Origin: CAIZGX01 sp044239865
Lineage (GTDB): Bacteria > Bacteroidota > Bacteroidia > Flavobacteriales_D > Sanyastnellaceae
Assembly: GCA_044239865.1 (NCBI GenBank)
Contig: JBIIAO010000001.1
Span: 62,001 to 126,000 of the forward strand
Direction: 5' to 3'
DNA length: 64,000 bases
The notes beneath the pieces are model-generated. The model was given only the letters and a program-made list of their open reading frames with translations. It was not told the origin of the DNA and made no database searches. This document shows, in pieces, positions 41,265-50,117 of this stretch (within the stretch, counting starts at the first letter, position 1; each line of letters begins with the position of its first letter). Made by a program: the position numbers and the translations under genes.

Positions 41265-42577
41265 TGAAGACGAAGACCCTCAAGAAAAACAAGGTGAACG
41301 TAGTAACCTTGGGTTGCGCGAAAAACATTTTCGATTCGGAAATTATGATGGCGCAATTGAAAGCAAATGCTTTTGATGTAGAGCATGAATCTGAAGAAAC
41401 CGATTCTGAAATCGTAATCATTAACACTTGCGGATTCATTGATAACGCAAAAGAAGAAAGTATCAATACAATCTTAGCTTGGGCACGAGAGAAAGAGAAA
41501 GGGAATGTTTCGAAGCTTTATGTGACCGGATGTTTGAGTGAACGCTACAAACCAGAATTGGAAAAAGACATTCCAGAAGTGGATGCGTTTTTCGGAACGC
41601 GAGATCTTCCGCGTTTATTGAAAACATTGAAAGCCGATTACAAAACGGAATTGGTTGGGGAGCGTTTGTTAACCACACCAAGTCACTTCGCCTATTTTAA
41701 AATAGCGGAAGGATGTGATCGTCCGTGTTCGTTTTGCGCGATACCGCTTATGCGTGGAAAGCACGTGAGCACGCCAATGGAGCAGCTCATAAAGAACGCG
41801 AAGTCTTTGGCTGCTAATGGAACCAAAGAATTGGTGCTTATTGCTCAAGATTTAACATTTTACGGATTAGACATTGAAAAGAAACGCACGCTTTCTGAAT
41901 TGTTGAAGCGTCTTTCAGATGTAGAAGGAATCGATTGGATTCGTCTTCAATACGCCTTCCCGAGTGGATTCCCGATGGATGTGTTGGATGTTATGAATGA
42001 AAGAGATAACATCTGTAAATATTTAGACATGCCCCTTCAACATGGAACAACAAAAATGTTGCAAGCCATGAAGCGAGGCATAACGAGAGAGAAAACCGAT
42101 GCGCTTCTTCAAGACATTCGCATGAAGGTTCCGAATATCGCAATTCGTACAACATTGATTACTGGTTTTCCTGGCGAGACGGCTGCCGATCACAAAGAAT
42201 TGTTGAAGTGGATTGAACAATCGCGCTTCGAACGTTTGGGCGTGTTCACTTACAGCCATGAAGAGAATACTTCGGCCTTTGTTTTGAACGACGATGTTTC
42301 AGCCAAGACCAAGAAGAAGCGCGCCGATGAAATTATGGAAGTGCAATCGCACATTTCATTGGAATTGAATGAAGCGAAAGTTGGTAAGACCTTCAAAGTA
42401 TTAGTAGATAAGATGGAGGGCGATTACTACATCGGTCGAACCGAATTCGATTCTCCGGAAGTAGACAACGAAGTTGTTGTGGCTAAGTCTGAAGGGTATT
42501 TGCGTGTGGGTGATTTTGCCGACATTGAAATTGTTAGCGCGGAGCACTACGACTTAATTGGAAAAATTAAGTCGTGA
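41264..42577 (+). CDS. rimO: Ribosomal protein S12 methylthiotransferase RimO
   Basis: A 437-residue radical-SAM enzyme that adds a methylthio group to an Asp of ribosomal protein S12. The N-terminal UPF0004 domain supplies three cluster cysteines (TLGCAKN, NTCGFIDNAKEES, VTGCLSERY). The radical-SAM cluster site is CDRPCSFCAIP (CxxxCxxC), and a TRAM domain ends the chain (DKMEGDYYIGRTEFDSPEVD). Length and motifs are those of RimO rather than MiaB. It ends in a GTGA overlap with queE. Confidence 0.97.
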   Translation: MKTKTLKKNKVNVVTLGCAKNIFDSEIMMAQLKANAFDVEHESEETDSEIVIINTCGFIDNAKEESINTILAWAREKEKGNVSKLYVTGCLSERYKPELEKDIPEVDAFFGTRDLPRLLKTLKADYKTELVGERLLTTPSHFAYFKIAEGCDRPCSFCAIPLMRGKHVSTPMEQLIKNAKSLAANGTKELVLIAQDLTFYGLDIEKKRTLSELLKRLSDVEGIDWIRLQYAFPSGFPMDVLDVMNERDNICKYLDMPLQHGTTKMLQAMKRGITREKTDALLQDIRMKVPNIAIRTTLITGFPGETAADHKELLKWIEQSRFERLGVFTYSHEENTSAFVLNDDVSAKTKKKRADEIMEVQSHISLELNEAKVGKTFKVLVDKMEGDYYIGRTEFDSPEVDNEVVVAKSEGYLRVGDFADIEIVSAEHYDLIGKIKS

Positions 42578-43182
42578 CTTCTGAAGTGAAATATCCAGTC
42601 ATGGAAACCTTCACGAGTGTTCAAGGTGAAGGTGTTTACACAGGTGTTCCCAGTTTTTTTATTCGATTGGCCGGATGTGACGTAGGTTGTGTTTGGTGCG
42701 ATGTGAAAGAAAGTTGGGACAAAGAAAAACATCCGATGCTTTCTCTCGAAACGCTCGTAGAAGCTGCTGTTGGAAGTGGTGTGAAGGTGGTAATTGTTAC
42801 CGGTGGAGAGCCTACGATGCATGACTTAGCGCCATTGACAGAGGCGCTTCGAAATGTGGGGATGCGAATTCATTTGGAAACAAGTGGAACGCAAAAGTTA
42901 ACGGGCTTATTCGATTGGATTACTTTCTCGCCGAAGAAATTTAAAGCCCCGCTAGAAGAATATTTTCAATTGTCGAATGAATTGAAAGTGGTCATTTTTC
43001 ACAAATCAGATTTGACTTGGTCTCACGAATTGGCTTCTCGCATGAACGAAAATGCCGAGTGGTTCATGCAACCCGAATGGGATAAGCGGGAAGTTATGTT
43101 ACCGCAGATTTTCGAATGGGTACTAAAAAACCCACACTGGCGTGTGGGTCTTCAAATTCATAAATACATGGGAGTTGAATAA
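42574..43182 (+). CDS. queE: 7-carboxy-7-deazaguanine synthase
   Basis: A 202-residue radical-SAM enzyme that converts carboxy-tetrahydropterin to 7-carboxy-7-deazaguanine on the route to queuosine and other deazapurines. The substrate follows from pterin chemistry that starts with FolE. Motifs are FTSVQGEGVYTG, GCDVGCVWCDVKES (CxxxCxxC) and VIVTGGEPTMHDL. The start is GTG at 42574, overlapping the rimO stop; ATG at 42601 is less likely because relatives have residues before VMETF. The 3' end encodes WRVGLQIHKYM and also contains a terminator for the opposite strand. Confidence 0.95.
   Translation: MTSEVKYPVMETFTSVQGEGVYTGVPSFFIRLAGCDVGCVWCDVKESWDKEKHPMLSLETLVEAAVGSGVKVVIVTGGEPTMHDLAPLTEALRNVGMRIHLETSGTQKLTGLFDWITFSPKKFKAPLEEYFQLSNELKVVIFHKSDLTWSHELASRMNENAEWFMQPEWDKREVMLPQIFEWVLKNPHWRVGLQIHKYMGVE
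43125..43149 (-). terminator. Terminator of the lamin-tail gene embedded in queE coding sequence
   Basis: On the minus strand ACCCACAC and GTGTGGGT form an 8-bp stem with a 4-nt loop, followed by six T. It lies 35 nt after the stop of the minus-strand gene ending at 43184, inside the last codons of queE. Confidence 0.85.
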
Positions 43183-43183
43183 T

Positions 43184-44833
43184 CTATTCTTTAATTATTC
43201 TTAATTTATTTCCTTCTTCATCTGTTACCAAATAAATTCCAGCGCCGTAGTTGCTGAAATTAATTTGCCATACACCGTATAGGGTTTCAACTAAATTTCC
43301 TTGAATAGAATAGACGTGAATGTTGCTTTTCTTCGAGCATTGTACAATGCCTCTGGTTGGGTTAGGGTAAACTGAAAATATTTTTTCAGAGGCATTCATT
43401 TCTTGAACGCTTATGACACCCTGATTATTAGAGAAATCTGGAGTAGTGACAATGAAGTTTACCCATTCAGGACTTCCGTCTGTAAGTCGACCAAGACTGG
43501 TGTCTGCATCCATATGCTGCCAATATTTTTCGTCAACGCGTGTTAAACCATCGGGACTGTAAAGCCCAATAAATTCCGTGTTGTTATTTAAATTAAAGCT
43601 TGCGTGTCTTACCCCTTGTGATCCATTGTCGTCAATAAAAAAGGTTAACCATCCTAGAGCAGGCACTGTGACACTGTCTATGAATGTTGCTGGTATTTGC
43701 CACCTTCTTGGATTGTTGCTGTCGTCACTCATGAAATAGCCGGCGAGACTTACATCGTAGTTCAATGGATTATATATTTCAACCCAATCATCGAATTGTC
43801 CATAGTTATCCGTGAATGTTACAATGTTGTCGGCCATAACTTCATTTATAACAACAGGCTTTGGAGTTATGAAAATTAAGCTGTTGGTGTTTATCGGAGT
43901 AGCCGGATTAAAGGTGGTGATAGTTGGTGCGCCGTCTGTTGAGCAACCAGCGCTTTGGCCTGGGGAAAGAGCACCCCATGTGAGTGAACTTACCGGAGTT
44001 AATCCATCAGGCCCAGTAAGTGTGGCTGTACCTCCTGCGGGGCTCAAAAGAATAGGCGAGTGGGTTGCGCCAAAAGCGAGATCGTTGTCACACCAAAAAA
44101 CTTTAAAACTATTCGGAGCAATTACAGTGTTGTAAGGTTCGTTGGTTGGTATAAGCCATTGTGAAGGAGTTCCGTTTACGCTGAGATAATATCCACCCAA
44201 ATTCACTTGAAACGAATTTGGATTGTAGACTTCAATCCAAGGGTCATATTCAAATTCGGGGTCATGATAGATTCCTGTGTTCTCGGGTTGAACTTCATTT
44301 AAGAAAAGTAATTCTGGTGTTTGAGGAAGTTCTAAATTAGGAGCAGAGTAAGTAACATTATTAAAGTATTGCCATGAAGCACAGGCCTCACACGCACGTC
44401 CGTAACTAATATCCGAAGCCATTTGGGGGTATGAAATGCTGTCAATAATTGTTACTCCATCAGGCGCAGTTAAAAACACATTTTCGCCATTCGAACTCAG
44501 TGTGAAGTTTAGATGCAGCGCTCCTTGTGTTAAATTGTCATTGTCGGCGAAGACTGCCTTGAAGCTTCCAGGAAGCATTATCGTTGCGCCAGGATCAGTC
44601 GCAGGAATTTGATGCTTTGTTAAAAGCAAGGGGTCGTCAGATAAATAATAACCTGCTAGATTAATAATTCCCCCTGGATTGTAGATTTCAATCCAATCGT
44701 CGAATTCAAAAAACTCGTCCATCTGATTTGAATTGTTCGAAGCCAAAATTTCATTCAACTGGAGTTGAGCACTTCCGAAGAATGGAACAATCAAAAAACA
44801 GAACAATATTTTCAAGGTTTTCATTTTCATCAA
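43184..44833 (-). CDS. Secreted lamin-tail-domain protein with T9SS sorting tail
   Basis: A 549-residue exported protein with a signal peptide (ends near FGSAQ) and three consecutive lamin-tail (LTD) domains, each opening with an NE(I/V)xA or NEVQP strand and DDWIEIYNP-like motif (about residues 25-150, 175-310, 325-455). LTD domains are Ig-like folds common in surface proteins and nucleases. The last 70 residues are a type IX sorting tail (SVYPNPTRGIVQCSKKS...GAGIYLVTDEEGN). It likely decorates the cell surface. No catalytic domain is visible. Confidence 0.92.
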   Translation of the reverse strand: MMKMKTLKILFCFLIVPFFGSAQLQLNEILASNNSNQMDEFFEFDDWIEIYNPGGIINLAGYYLSDDPLLLTKHQIPATDPGATIMLPGSFKAVFADNDNLTQGALHLNFTLSSNGENVFLTAPDGVTIIDSISYPQMASDISYGRACEACASWQYFNNVTYSAPNLELPQTPELLFLNEVQPENTGIYHDPEFEYDPWIEVYNPNSFQVNLGGYYLSVNGTPSQWLIPTNEPYNTVIAPNSFKVFWCDNDLAFGATHSPILLSPAGGTATLTGPDGLTPVSSLTWGALSPGQSAGCSTDGAPTITTFNPATPINTNSLIFITPKPVVINEVMADNIVTFTDNYGQFDDWVEIYNPLNYDVSLAGYFMSDDSNNPRRWQIPATFIDSVTVPALGWLTFFIDDNGSQGVRHASFNLNNNTEFIGLYSPDGLTRVDEKYWQHMDADTSLGRLTDGSPEWVNFIVTTPDFSNNQGVISVQEMNASEKIFSVYPNPTRGIVQCSKKSNIHVYSIQGNLVETLYGVWQINFSNYGAGIYLVTDEEGNKLRIIKE

Positions 44834-44900
44834 CTATGTTACCCCAAAGTTAAGTGAATAGCATTGAATTCAATTCAAAGGAAGATTATTTCCATATCTG

Positions 44901-47900
44901 TTATTGAATTCCCAATTCTTTTTTCGCTTCCGGAACTGTAATGCGCTTACCGTTTTTATAGGCCGTTATAAAAGCATCTGGAATTCCATTGGCACGAACA
45001 AAATCACGCTGCTTAATGACATCTGCTATGCTTTGGAATTTACCGCTTGTATAACGGATTTGCCCGTTCGAAAGTTTTTCAACGTGTAAATCGGAGTATG
45101 TATTTAAGATTTTATTTCGTGAAGGTTTAGCATAAACACCCACCTGAACAGTGAAGAATATACCCTCGGTTGTTTCGATTAGATTGGCACTTACGGCTAA
45201 CGGGTCGGAATAGTAATTAACATCCAAATTAGTGTTAGGAGTGACAATAGGAGCGGGGGTCGTGTTGGTTGATGCTGCCGAGTTACTATTTGAATTCGCC
45301 CGTTCAGCTGCGGTCATTAGATCACTGTAGCGAACGCGCTCGCGATTTTTATAAGCAACAATAAATGCATCTGAATAACCCATCTGACGTATTTCGTTTC
45401 GCGCTTGAATGGCCTCAGTGTATGACGAGAAAAATCCAGTGCTGTAACGAATGAATCCATTTGTTTGACGTTCTGCATACACAGGAGCGAATTGACTGAA
45501 GGTATTGTTAGCTACAGGCAATCGGAAGGCCCCCACTTGAATGGTGTAAAATGATCCTTCGGGAAGTGGTAATCCAATTGGAATAGGATTCGCGTCGCTA
45601 TATGCCGACACTGTTTGCTTTTGATAAAGTGTTTTTTGAATGATCGCAGGAATACTTGTGAATGAACTTGCGTTGTTTGAACTTGCGTTGTTTGAACTCG
45701 CGTTGTTTGAACTTGCGTTGTTAGAAATCGCGTTGTTTGAACTCGCGTTGTTGGCGGAAGGAGTTGTCTTTTCAACTAAAAATTGCAATTCGTTTTTAGC
45801 ATTTCGTTCCAACGCAAATGCTCGTGCATTTTTCGCGTACCGCTCAAAGAAATCAGTTTCTGTTTTTGCTGCTGCACGAAGCGTGCTTGCCTCTTTCATA
45901 TAGGAAACCGCTGTGTCGTATGACTTCTTGTCTTCCAAGGTTTCATTGCTTGTTGGAGCAGAGGTGTTGTTTTTCCATGCCGTTTGAAGATCAATAAGTG
46001 CAATGGAATTGTGCTCTGCTATCAGCGTTGAGTTCTTATCCTCTTCTTGCATTTTCTCATACATCAGTTGATTCCGTTGTTCAGTCAATTCTGCAATTTT
46101 CTCAGGTGCGGTTTCATTTTTAATTCTGCGATTGATTGTCTCGATTTCTGTGTAGAGTTTTTCAATTTCTATACGATTGGAAATTTCAACATTGTCATTT
46201 TTTAGTTCTTCAAAAATATTTTCATCCTGATAATTAGACTGTCCAGGGCTATTTATTATCGTCGATTCTGACGTTGTAAATGTTCTGTTGGAACTTGCGT
46301 TGTTAGAACTTGCGTTGTTAGAACTTGCGTTGTTGGAACCGTCGTTGTTAGAACTTGCGTTGTTGGAACCGTCGTTGTTAGAACTCGCGTTGTTAGAACT
46401 TGCGTTGTTAGAACTTGCGTTGTTTGAACCAGCGTTGTTTGAACTAGCGTTGTTAGAACTACCGTTGTTTGAACTAGCGTTGTCGGAATTGGCGTTGTTT
46501 GAACTAGCGTTGTTTGAACTAGCGTTGTTGGAACTACCGTTGTTTGAACTAGCGTTGTCGGAATTGGCGTTGTTTGAACTAGCGTTGTTTGAACTAGCGT
46601 TGTCGGAATTGGCGTTGTTTGAACTGGCGTTGTTTGAACTTGCGTTGTTTGAACTAGCGTTGTTAGAACTACCGTTGTTTGAACTAGCGTTGTCGGAATT
46701 GGCGTTGTTGGAACTAGCGTTGTTTGAACTAGCGTTGTTAGAACTAGCGTTGTTTGAACCAGCGTTGTTTGAACTAGCGTTGTTAGAACTACCGTTGTTT
46801 GAACTAGCGTTGTCGGAATTGGCGTTGTTTGAACTAGCGTTGTCGGAATTGGCGTTGTTTGAACTAGCGTTGTCGGAATTGGCGTTGTTTGAACTAGCGT
46901 TGTTTGAACTAGCGTTGTTGGAACTACCGTTGTTTGAACTAGCGTTGTCGGAATTGGCGTTGTTTGAACTAGCGTTGTCGGAATTGGCGTTGTTTGAACT
47001 GGCGTTGTTTGAACTTGCGTTGTTTGAACTAGCGTTGTTAGAACTACCGTTGTTTGAACTAGCGTTGTCGGAATTGGCGTTGTTGGAACTAGCGTTGTTT
47101 GAACTAGCGTTGTTTGAACTAGCGTTGTTAGAACTAGCGTTGTTGGAACTAGCGTTGTTGGAACTAGCGTTGTTGGTTGAAGATGGATTCTCGTAATGTG
47201 CGTTTTCAAGGGCCGTTGAAACACGATTTTTGGATTCGCTAATTTCAGTCTTTAACGATTCAATATTTACAGTGTTCGTTAAACTTTTGAATTCAGGTTT
47301 TACCTCTGGCTGTTTATCTGATTCTAGTTCTTGAAGTAATTTGAATAAACTAACGGACTCCTGAAGTTCTAATTCTCGAACCCTTAAATTTTCTTTTTCC
47401 TCTTCGATTTCTTCCTTCAGTTCGGTGTATTCTAAATTTATTGAATTAAGCTCGTTGCCCAATCGCTCAATGTCTTTTTTCTTTTTCGTGTTTGACATTT
47501 GGGCACTTAATGCGTTGGCCTTAATTTCTAATTCTTCAATTTCTTTTGTCTTTGTATTAATTCTCAACTGAGAGTCATCGAACTGAGCTTTATTCTCGTT
47601 AACTTTTGATTTGGCGTCACCAGCTTTCCATGTTACTGCATTTTCAGTGACAAGACCTTTTTCGCTGTTTGGATTTTTCGCGACGTAGTCATTGACGAGA
47701 TAAGCTGCCATTGGCGAGTCTTTTTCAGCCAAGGATTCTTTGATTTGTTTATTTACACTTTGAACGCTATTGAGTTTTTCACGCAATTCAATTTCTCTGT
47801 TTTTTGAAATTTCATAAGCCGAAATAGCTGCTACGCTTCGGTCTTGCGTCGCAACCATATTGTTTCGTGTTTCTGTTAGTTTTATACTGTCGTTCTGGGA

Positions 47901-49592
47901 TTCCGGTTTTTCAAATCGTGCAGTTTGAAATTCTTCGTATGCTTCGTCTGTTTCTGAAAGCGTTTGCTGCACATATTGTAAAAGTAATTTCGACGTTTGT
48001 TCCGCCAAGGCAATTTCACGCTTCAATGCAGCAATGGTTTTTTCTTGTGAGGAGAGAACCGTGTCAATTTCGACACGTGGGTTTAAAACAGTTGTTGAAG
48101 CGTTGCCGCTTGCGGAAGTGTTCGAATTTGCATTATTAGTGTTAGTTGAAGTAAATGATGAAAGGTCGACCGTTGCATTGACGTCGAGTTGTGATTTTGC
48201 CAGAAGCATCTGCCGTTGAAGATCTTCAACATTATCATTCAACGGGTCGTTCCAGTAATTCTTCACCTCAACTTTTTCACGTCCATCTGTTTTCGTGAAA
48301 ACAATCTCTTGTCGAAACACTTGGGAACCTTCTGCAGCTGGTATTTTGACAAGCACCTCATGAATTTGAGGGCTGCCTGGAGGTTGAATTTTGTAGGTGT
48401 AGTTTCCTGCTGTTGGAATAAAAAGTAAGTATTGTCCATTCGACGCGCGGGATTGCGTGTCCATGATTTTTCGATTGGTTAAGTCGTCGAACACTTGAAT
48501 TTTCGCTTCGGTTTGCGTTACGTCAACTCGCGAAATAAACTCACCTTTTAGGTAGGTGATATTCATTGGAATTCCATTTACAAAAACGCGATATACGTAT
48601 AGTTTATCCGGAGAAGTCAATCGGCTGCTTGCAAAGTAAGCAGTTGTGTTCAGTGAGTCTGTAATAAAGAAAAGATCGTCGTCTGGTGTATTGATGGCGA
48701 AGTCCATATTGATTGCGGGCCCGAAATCACTGATTGTTGAGTCCCATTCACATCGAAAAATATCATATCCTCCCATGCTGCCGTGGCCTTTCGATGCGAA
48801 ATACAAGGTGCTTCCATTCGGGTGCATGAACGCAAAGTCTTCGTCGAACTCAGTGTTAACCGAGCTCTTTAATTTTACAGGTGGCGTGAAAGTACCATTG
48901 ACCCGAGAGGTCGTGTAAATATCCTTTCCTGTTAATCCGTCTTTTCCTTTGCTCGAAAAGAAAATTTTCTTTCCGTTTGTAGGAAGGAAGAAAACATGTT
49001 CTTCTTTCGATTTTAAGTCGAGTTTCGAAAGCAACTCTTTAGGAGTTGAGATAATTTTACCAATCGAGGGGTCGATGTTCATGTATCGATAAAAGCTCGA
49101 TTTTTCCGCTTCAGTTTTTTCAAGTACTTGAACATCTTTAATGCTGTTCATGAGGTTGAGTCCTGATTCAGCAGAAAGCTTTTGTGCTTTGCAGTCTGAT
49201 TTCGCAAGTTGTTTTTTTTCAGCAGAGGTCTCGAATTTTTCATATTCAGCGATCGCTTCCTTGAAGTTATAGCTCAAGTGATAGGCTCTTGCTAAATAGT
49301 AATGGGTTTCGGGTTCAGTGTATCCTCTGCGCACCCCATCTTTCATAAAAAACACACACTTTTCGCGGTCGGTTGTTGCGTAAATCCCTGCGGCACCAAA
49401 ACGAAACGCGTATATAGGATTACTTCCATACAAGGATACCAACTGGGAATACGCAGCATAGGCTTGGACATAGTTACCCTCTTCGAAAAAAACATTTGCT
49501 TCGGAAGCCAATGTCTTTTCGTCTATAGGCTTTTGTGCATAGAGATTTCCGATGCAAAGAGCAAGAAGTAATATGGAAATAAATTTTCTAAT
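44901..49592 (-). CDS. Giant SPOR-domain envelope protein with PD40 repeats and Asn/Ser minisatellite
   Basis: A 1563-residue protein if translation starts at ATT 49592 (see findings). That start gives a textbook signal peptide, IRKFISILLLALCIGNLYAQ. The nearest accepted start codon, TTG at 49511, lies after the signal peptide. Domains in order: TPR (about 28-120); PD40/WD40-like strands (IFFSSKGKDG, TLYFASKGHGSMGGYDIF); a beta-sandwich (about 340-430); coiled coils (480-770); about 60 pentapeptides NASSN, NANSD, NGSSN (806-1103); more coil; a second short repeat patch (1278-1311); and two C-terminal SPOR domains (about 1344-1420, 1475-1563) that bind denuded peptidoglycan. An envelope structural role is likely. 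Confidence 0.88.
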   Translation of the reverse strand: MRKFISILLLALCIGNLYAQKPIDEKTLASEANVFFEEGNYVQAYAAYSQLVSLYGSNPIYAFRFGAAGIYATTDREKCVFFMKDGVRRGYTEPETHYYLARAYHLSYNFKEAIAEYEKFETSAEKKQLAKSDCKAQKLSAESGLNLMNSIKDVQVLEKTEAEKSSFYRYMNIDPSIGKIISTPKELLSKLDLKSKEEHVFFLPTNGKKIFFSSKGKDGLTGKDIYTTSRVNGTFTPPVKLKSSVNTEFDEDFAFMHPNGSTLYFASKGHGSMGGYDIFRCEWDSTISDFGPAINMDFAINTPDDDLFFITDSLNTTAYFASSRLTSPDKLYVYRVFVNGIPMNITYLKGEFISRVDVTQTEAKIQVFDDLTNRKIMDTQSRASNGQYLLFIPTAGNYTYKIQPPGSPQIHEVLVKIPAAEGSQVFRQEIVFTKTDGREKVEVKNYWNDPLNDNVEDLQRQMLLAKSQLDVNATVDLSSFTSTNTNNANSNTSASGNASTTVLNPRVEIDTVLSSQEKTIAALKREIALAEQTSKLLLQYVQQTLSETDEAYEEFQTARFEKPESQNDSIKLTETRNNMVATQDRSVAAISAYEISKNREIELREKLNSVQSVNKQIKESLAEKDSPMAAYLVNDYVAKNPNSEKGLVTENAVTWKAGDAKSKVNENKAQFDDSQLRINTKTKEIEELEIKANALSAQMSNTKKKKDIERLGNELNSINLEYTELKEEIEEEKENLRVRELELQESVSLFKLLQELESDKQPEVKPEFKSLTNTVNIESLKTEISESKNRVSTALENAHYENPSSTNNASSNNASSNNASSNNASSNNASSNNASSNNANSDNASSNNGSSNNASSNNASSNNASSNNANSDNASSNNANSDNASSNNGSSNNASSNNASSNNANSDNASSNNANSDNASSNNANSDNASSNNGSSNNASSNNAGSNNASSNNASSNNASSNNANSDNASSNNGSSNNASSNNASSNNASSNNANSDNASSNNASSNNANSDNASSNNGSSNNASSNNASSNNANSDNASSNNGSSNNASSNNAGSNNASSNNASSNNASSNNDGSNNASSNNDGSNNASSNNASSNNASSNRTFTTSESTIINSPGQSNYQDENIFEELKNDNVEISNRIEIEKLYTEIETINRRIKNETAPEKIAELTEQRNQLMYEKMQEEDKNSTLIAEHNSIALIDLQTAWKNNTSAPTSNETLEDKKSYDTAVSYMKEASTLRAAAKTETDFFERYAKNARAFALERNAKNELQFLVEKTTPSANNASSNNAISNNASSNNASSNNASSNNASSFTSIPAIIQKTLYQKQTVSAYSDANPIPIGLPLPEGSFYTIQVGAFRLPVANNTFSQFAPVYAERQTNGFIRYSTGFFSSYTEAIQARNEIRQMGYSDAFIVAYKNRERVRYSDLMTAAERANSNSNSAASTNTTPAPIVTPNTNLDVNYYSDPLAVSANLIETTEGIFFTVQVGVYAKPSRNKILNTYSDLHVEKLSNGQIRYTSGKFQSIADVIKQRDFVRANGIPDAFITAYKNGKRITVPEAKKELGIQ
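45658..45757 (-). repeat. 15-bp coding minisatellite, small block
   Basis: Six to seven in-frame 15-bp units encoding NASSN or NAISN interrupt the coiled-coil region of the SPOR protein. The unit is the same as that in the large block at 46283-47176, indicating an internal copy event. Confidence 0.88.
46283..47176 (-). repeat. 15-bp coding minisatellite, large block (about 60 units)
   Basis: About 60 contiguous 15-bp units encode Asn/Ser-rich pentapeptides (NASSN, NANSD, NGSSN, NAGSN, NDGSN). Each common unit holds AAC-TAGC-GTT (plus-strand reading) with spacer GTTTG. This is the 14-bp AAC-TAC-GTT/GTTTG module of microhairpin string 1 with one base added, which keeps the reading frame. Higher-order repeats of about 120-180 bp are visible, so the block grows by unequal exchange. 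Confidence 0.93.
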
Positions 49593-49674
49593 GGTCTTCC
49601 TATTTTGTTGTAATTGTAAAAATACATCGCAAATTCGCTAAGTAATTTTCCATTCCAATTTAAATATACGAAAT

Positions 49675-50061
49675 ATGAAGAATTCTATGGCAATTGGCGC
49701 TTATTCTATGGCACTCGCAATAGTCCTTGGAGCTTTCGGAGCTCATGGGTTGAAAAATATTGTTTCAGAATACAGCGTTGAAATTTTCAACAAAGCCGTC
49801 TACTATCAAGTCATTCATTCCTTAGGAATATTAATAACTGCCTATGTTTTGAAAGGAGAGAAAGCTTTGAAGACATTGAGAATATTATTTCTTTCCGGGA
49901 TTTTAGGGTTTTCTGGTTCCTTGTATTTACTGACATTTGCAGACATGTTGCCGAACACACTTAAGCAAGTTGTTGGCCCCATTACTCCAATAGGAGGTCT
50001 GTTCTTTGTTGCATCTTGGGTGTACTTCGCCATGGCGTTTCGCAAGGAAACGAATAATTAA
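49675..50061 (+). CDS. DUF423 family membrane protein
   Basis: A 128-residue inner membrane protein with four hydrophobic helices. The start MKNSMAIGAYSMALAIVLGAFGAHGL and the GILGFSGSLYLLTF and ITPIGGLFFVASW segments are typical of the DUF423/YwdK family. The function of this family is unknown. It is followed 56 nt later by the peroxiredoxin gene, which has its own -7 box, so co-transcription is not required. Confidence 0.92.
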   Translation: MKNSMAIGAYSMALAIVLGAFGAHGLKNIVSEYSVEIFNKAVYYQVIHSLGILITAYVLKGEKALKTLRILFLSGILGFSGSLYLLTFADMLPNTLKQVVGPITPIGGLFFVASWVYFAMAFRKETNN

Positions 50062-50094
50062 TGGAGCGGAGAACAATTCCTTCGTTGAACGTGT

Positions 50095-50102
50095 TAACTT
50101 TG
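50095..50102 (+). promoter_or_regulatory. -7 box of the peroxiredoxin gene
   Basis: TAACTTTG matches TAnnTTTG and ends 15 nt before the ATG at 50118. A -33 TTTG is not evident. Confidence 0.55.
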
Positions 50103-50117
50103 CAAAAAATAAATAAT

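Noticed and set aside
46256..47224. Long open frames on both strands across the minisatellite (Leu/Ala/Glu-rich plus-strand frame and Thr/Val/Gln-rich minus-strand frame)
   Set aside because: A 15-bp repeat keeps every frame open once one unit lacks stops. The SPOR gene frame has the flanking domains; the others are shadows.
44901..49511. TTG at 49511 as the start of the SPOR-domain protein
   Set aside because: It would delete a clear signal peptide encoded in frame just upstream, so an ATT start is favoured, with sequencing error as the alternative.
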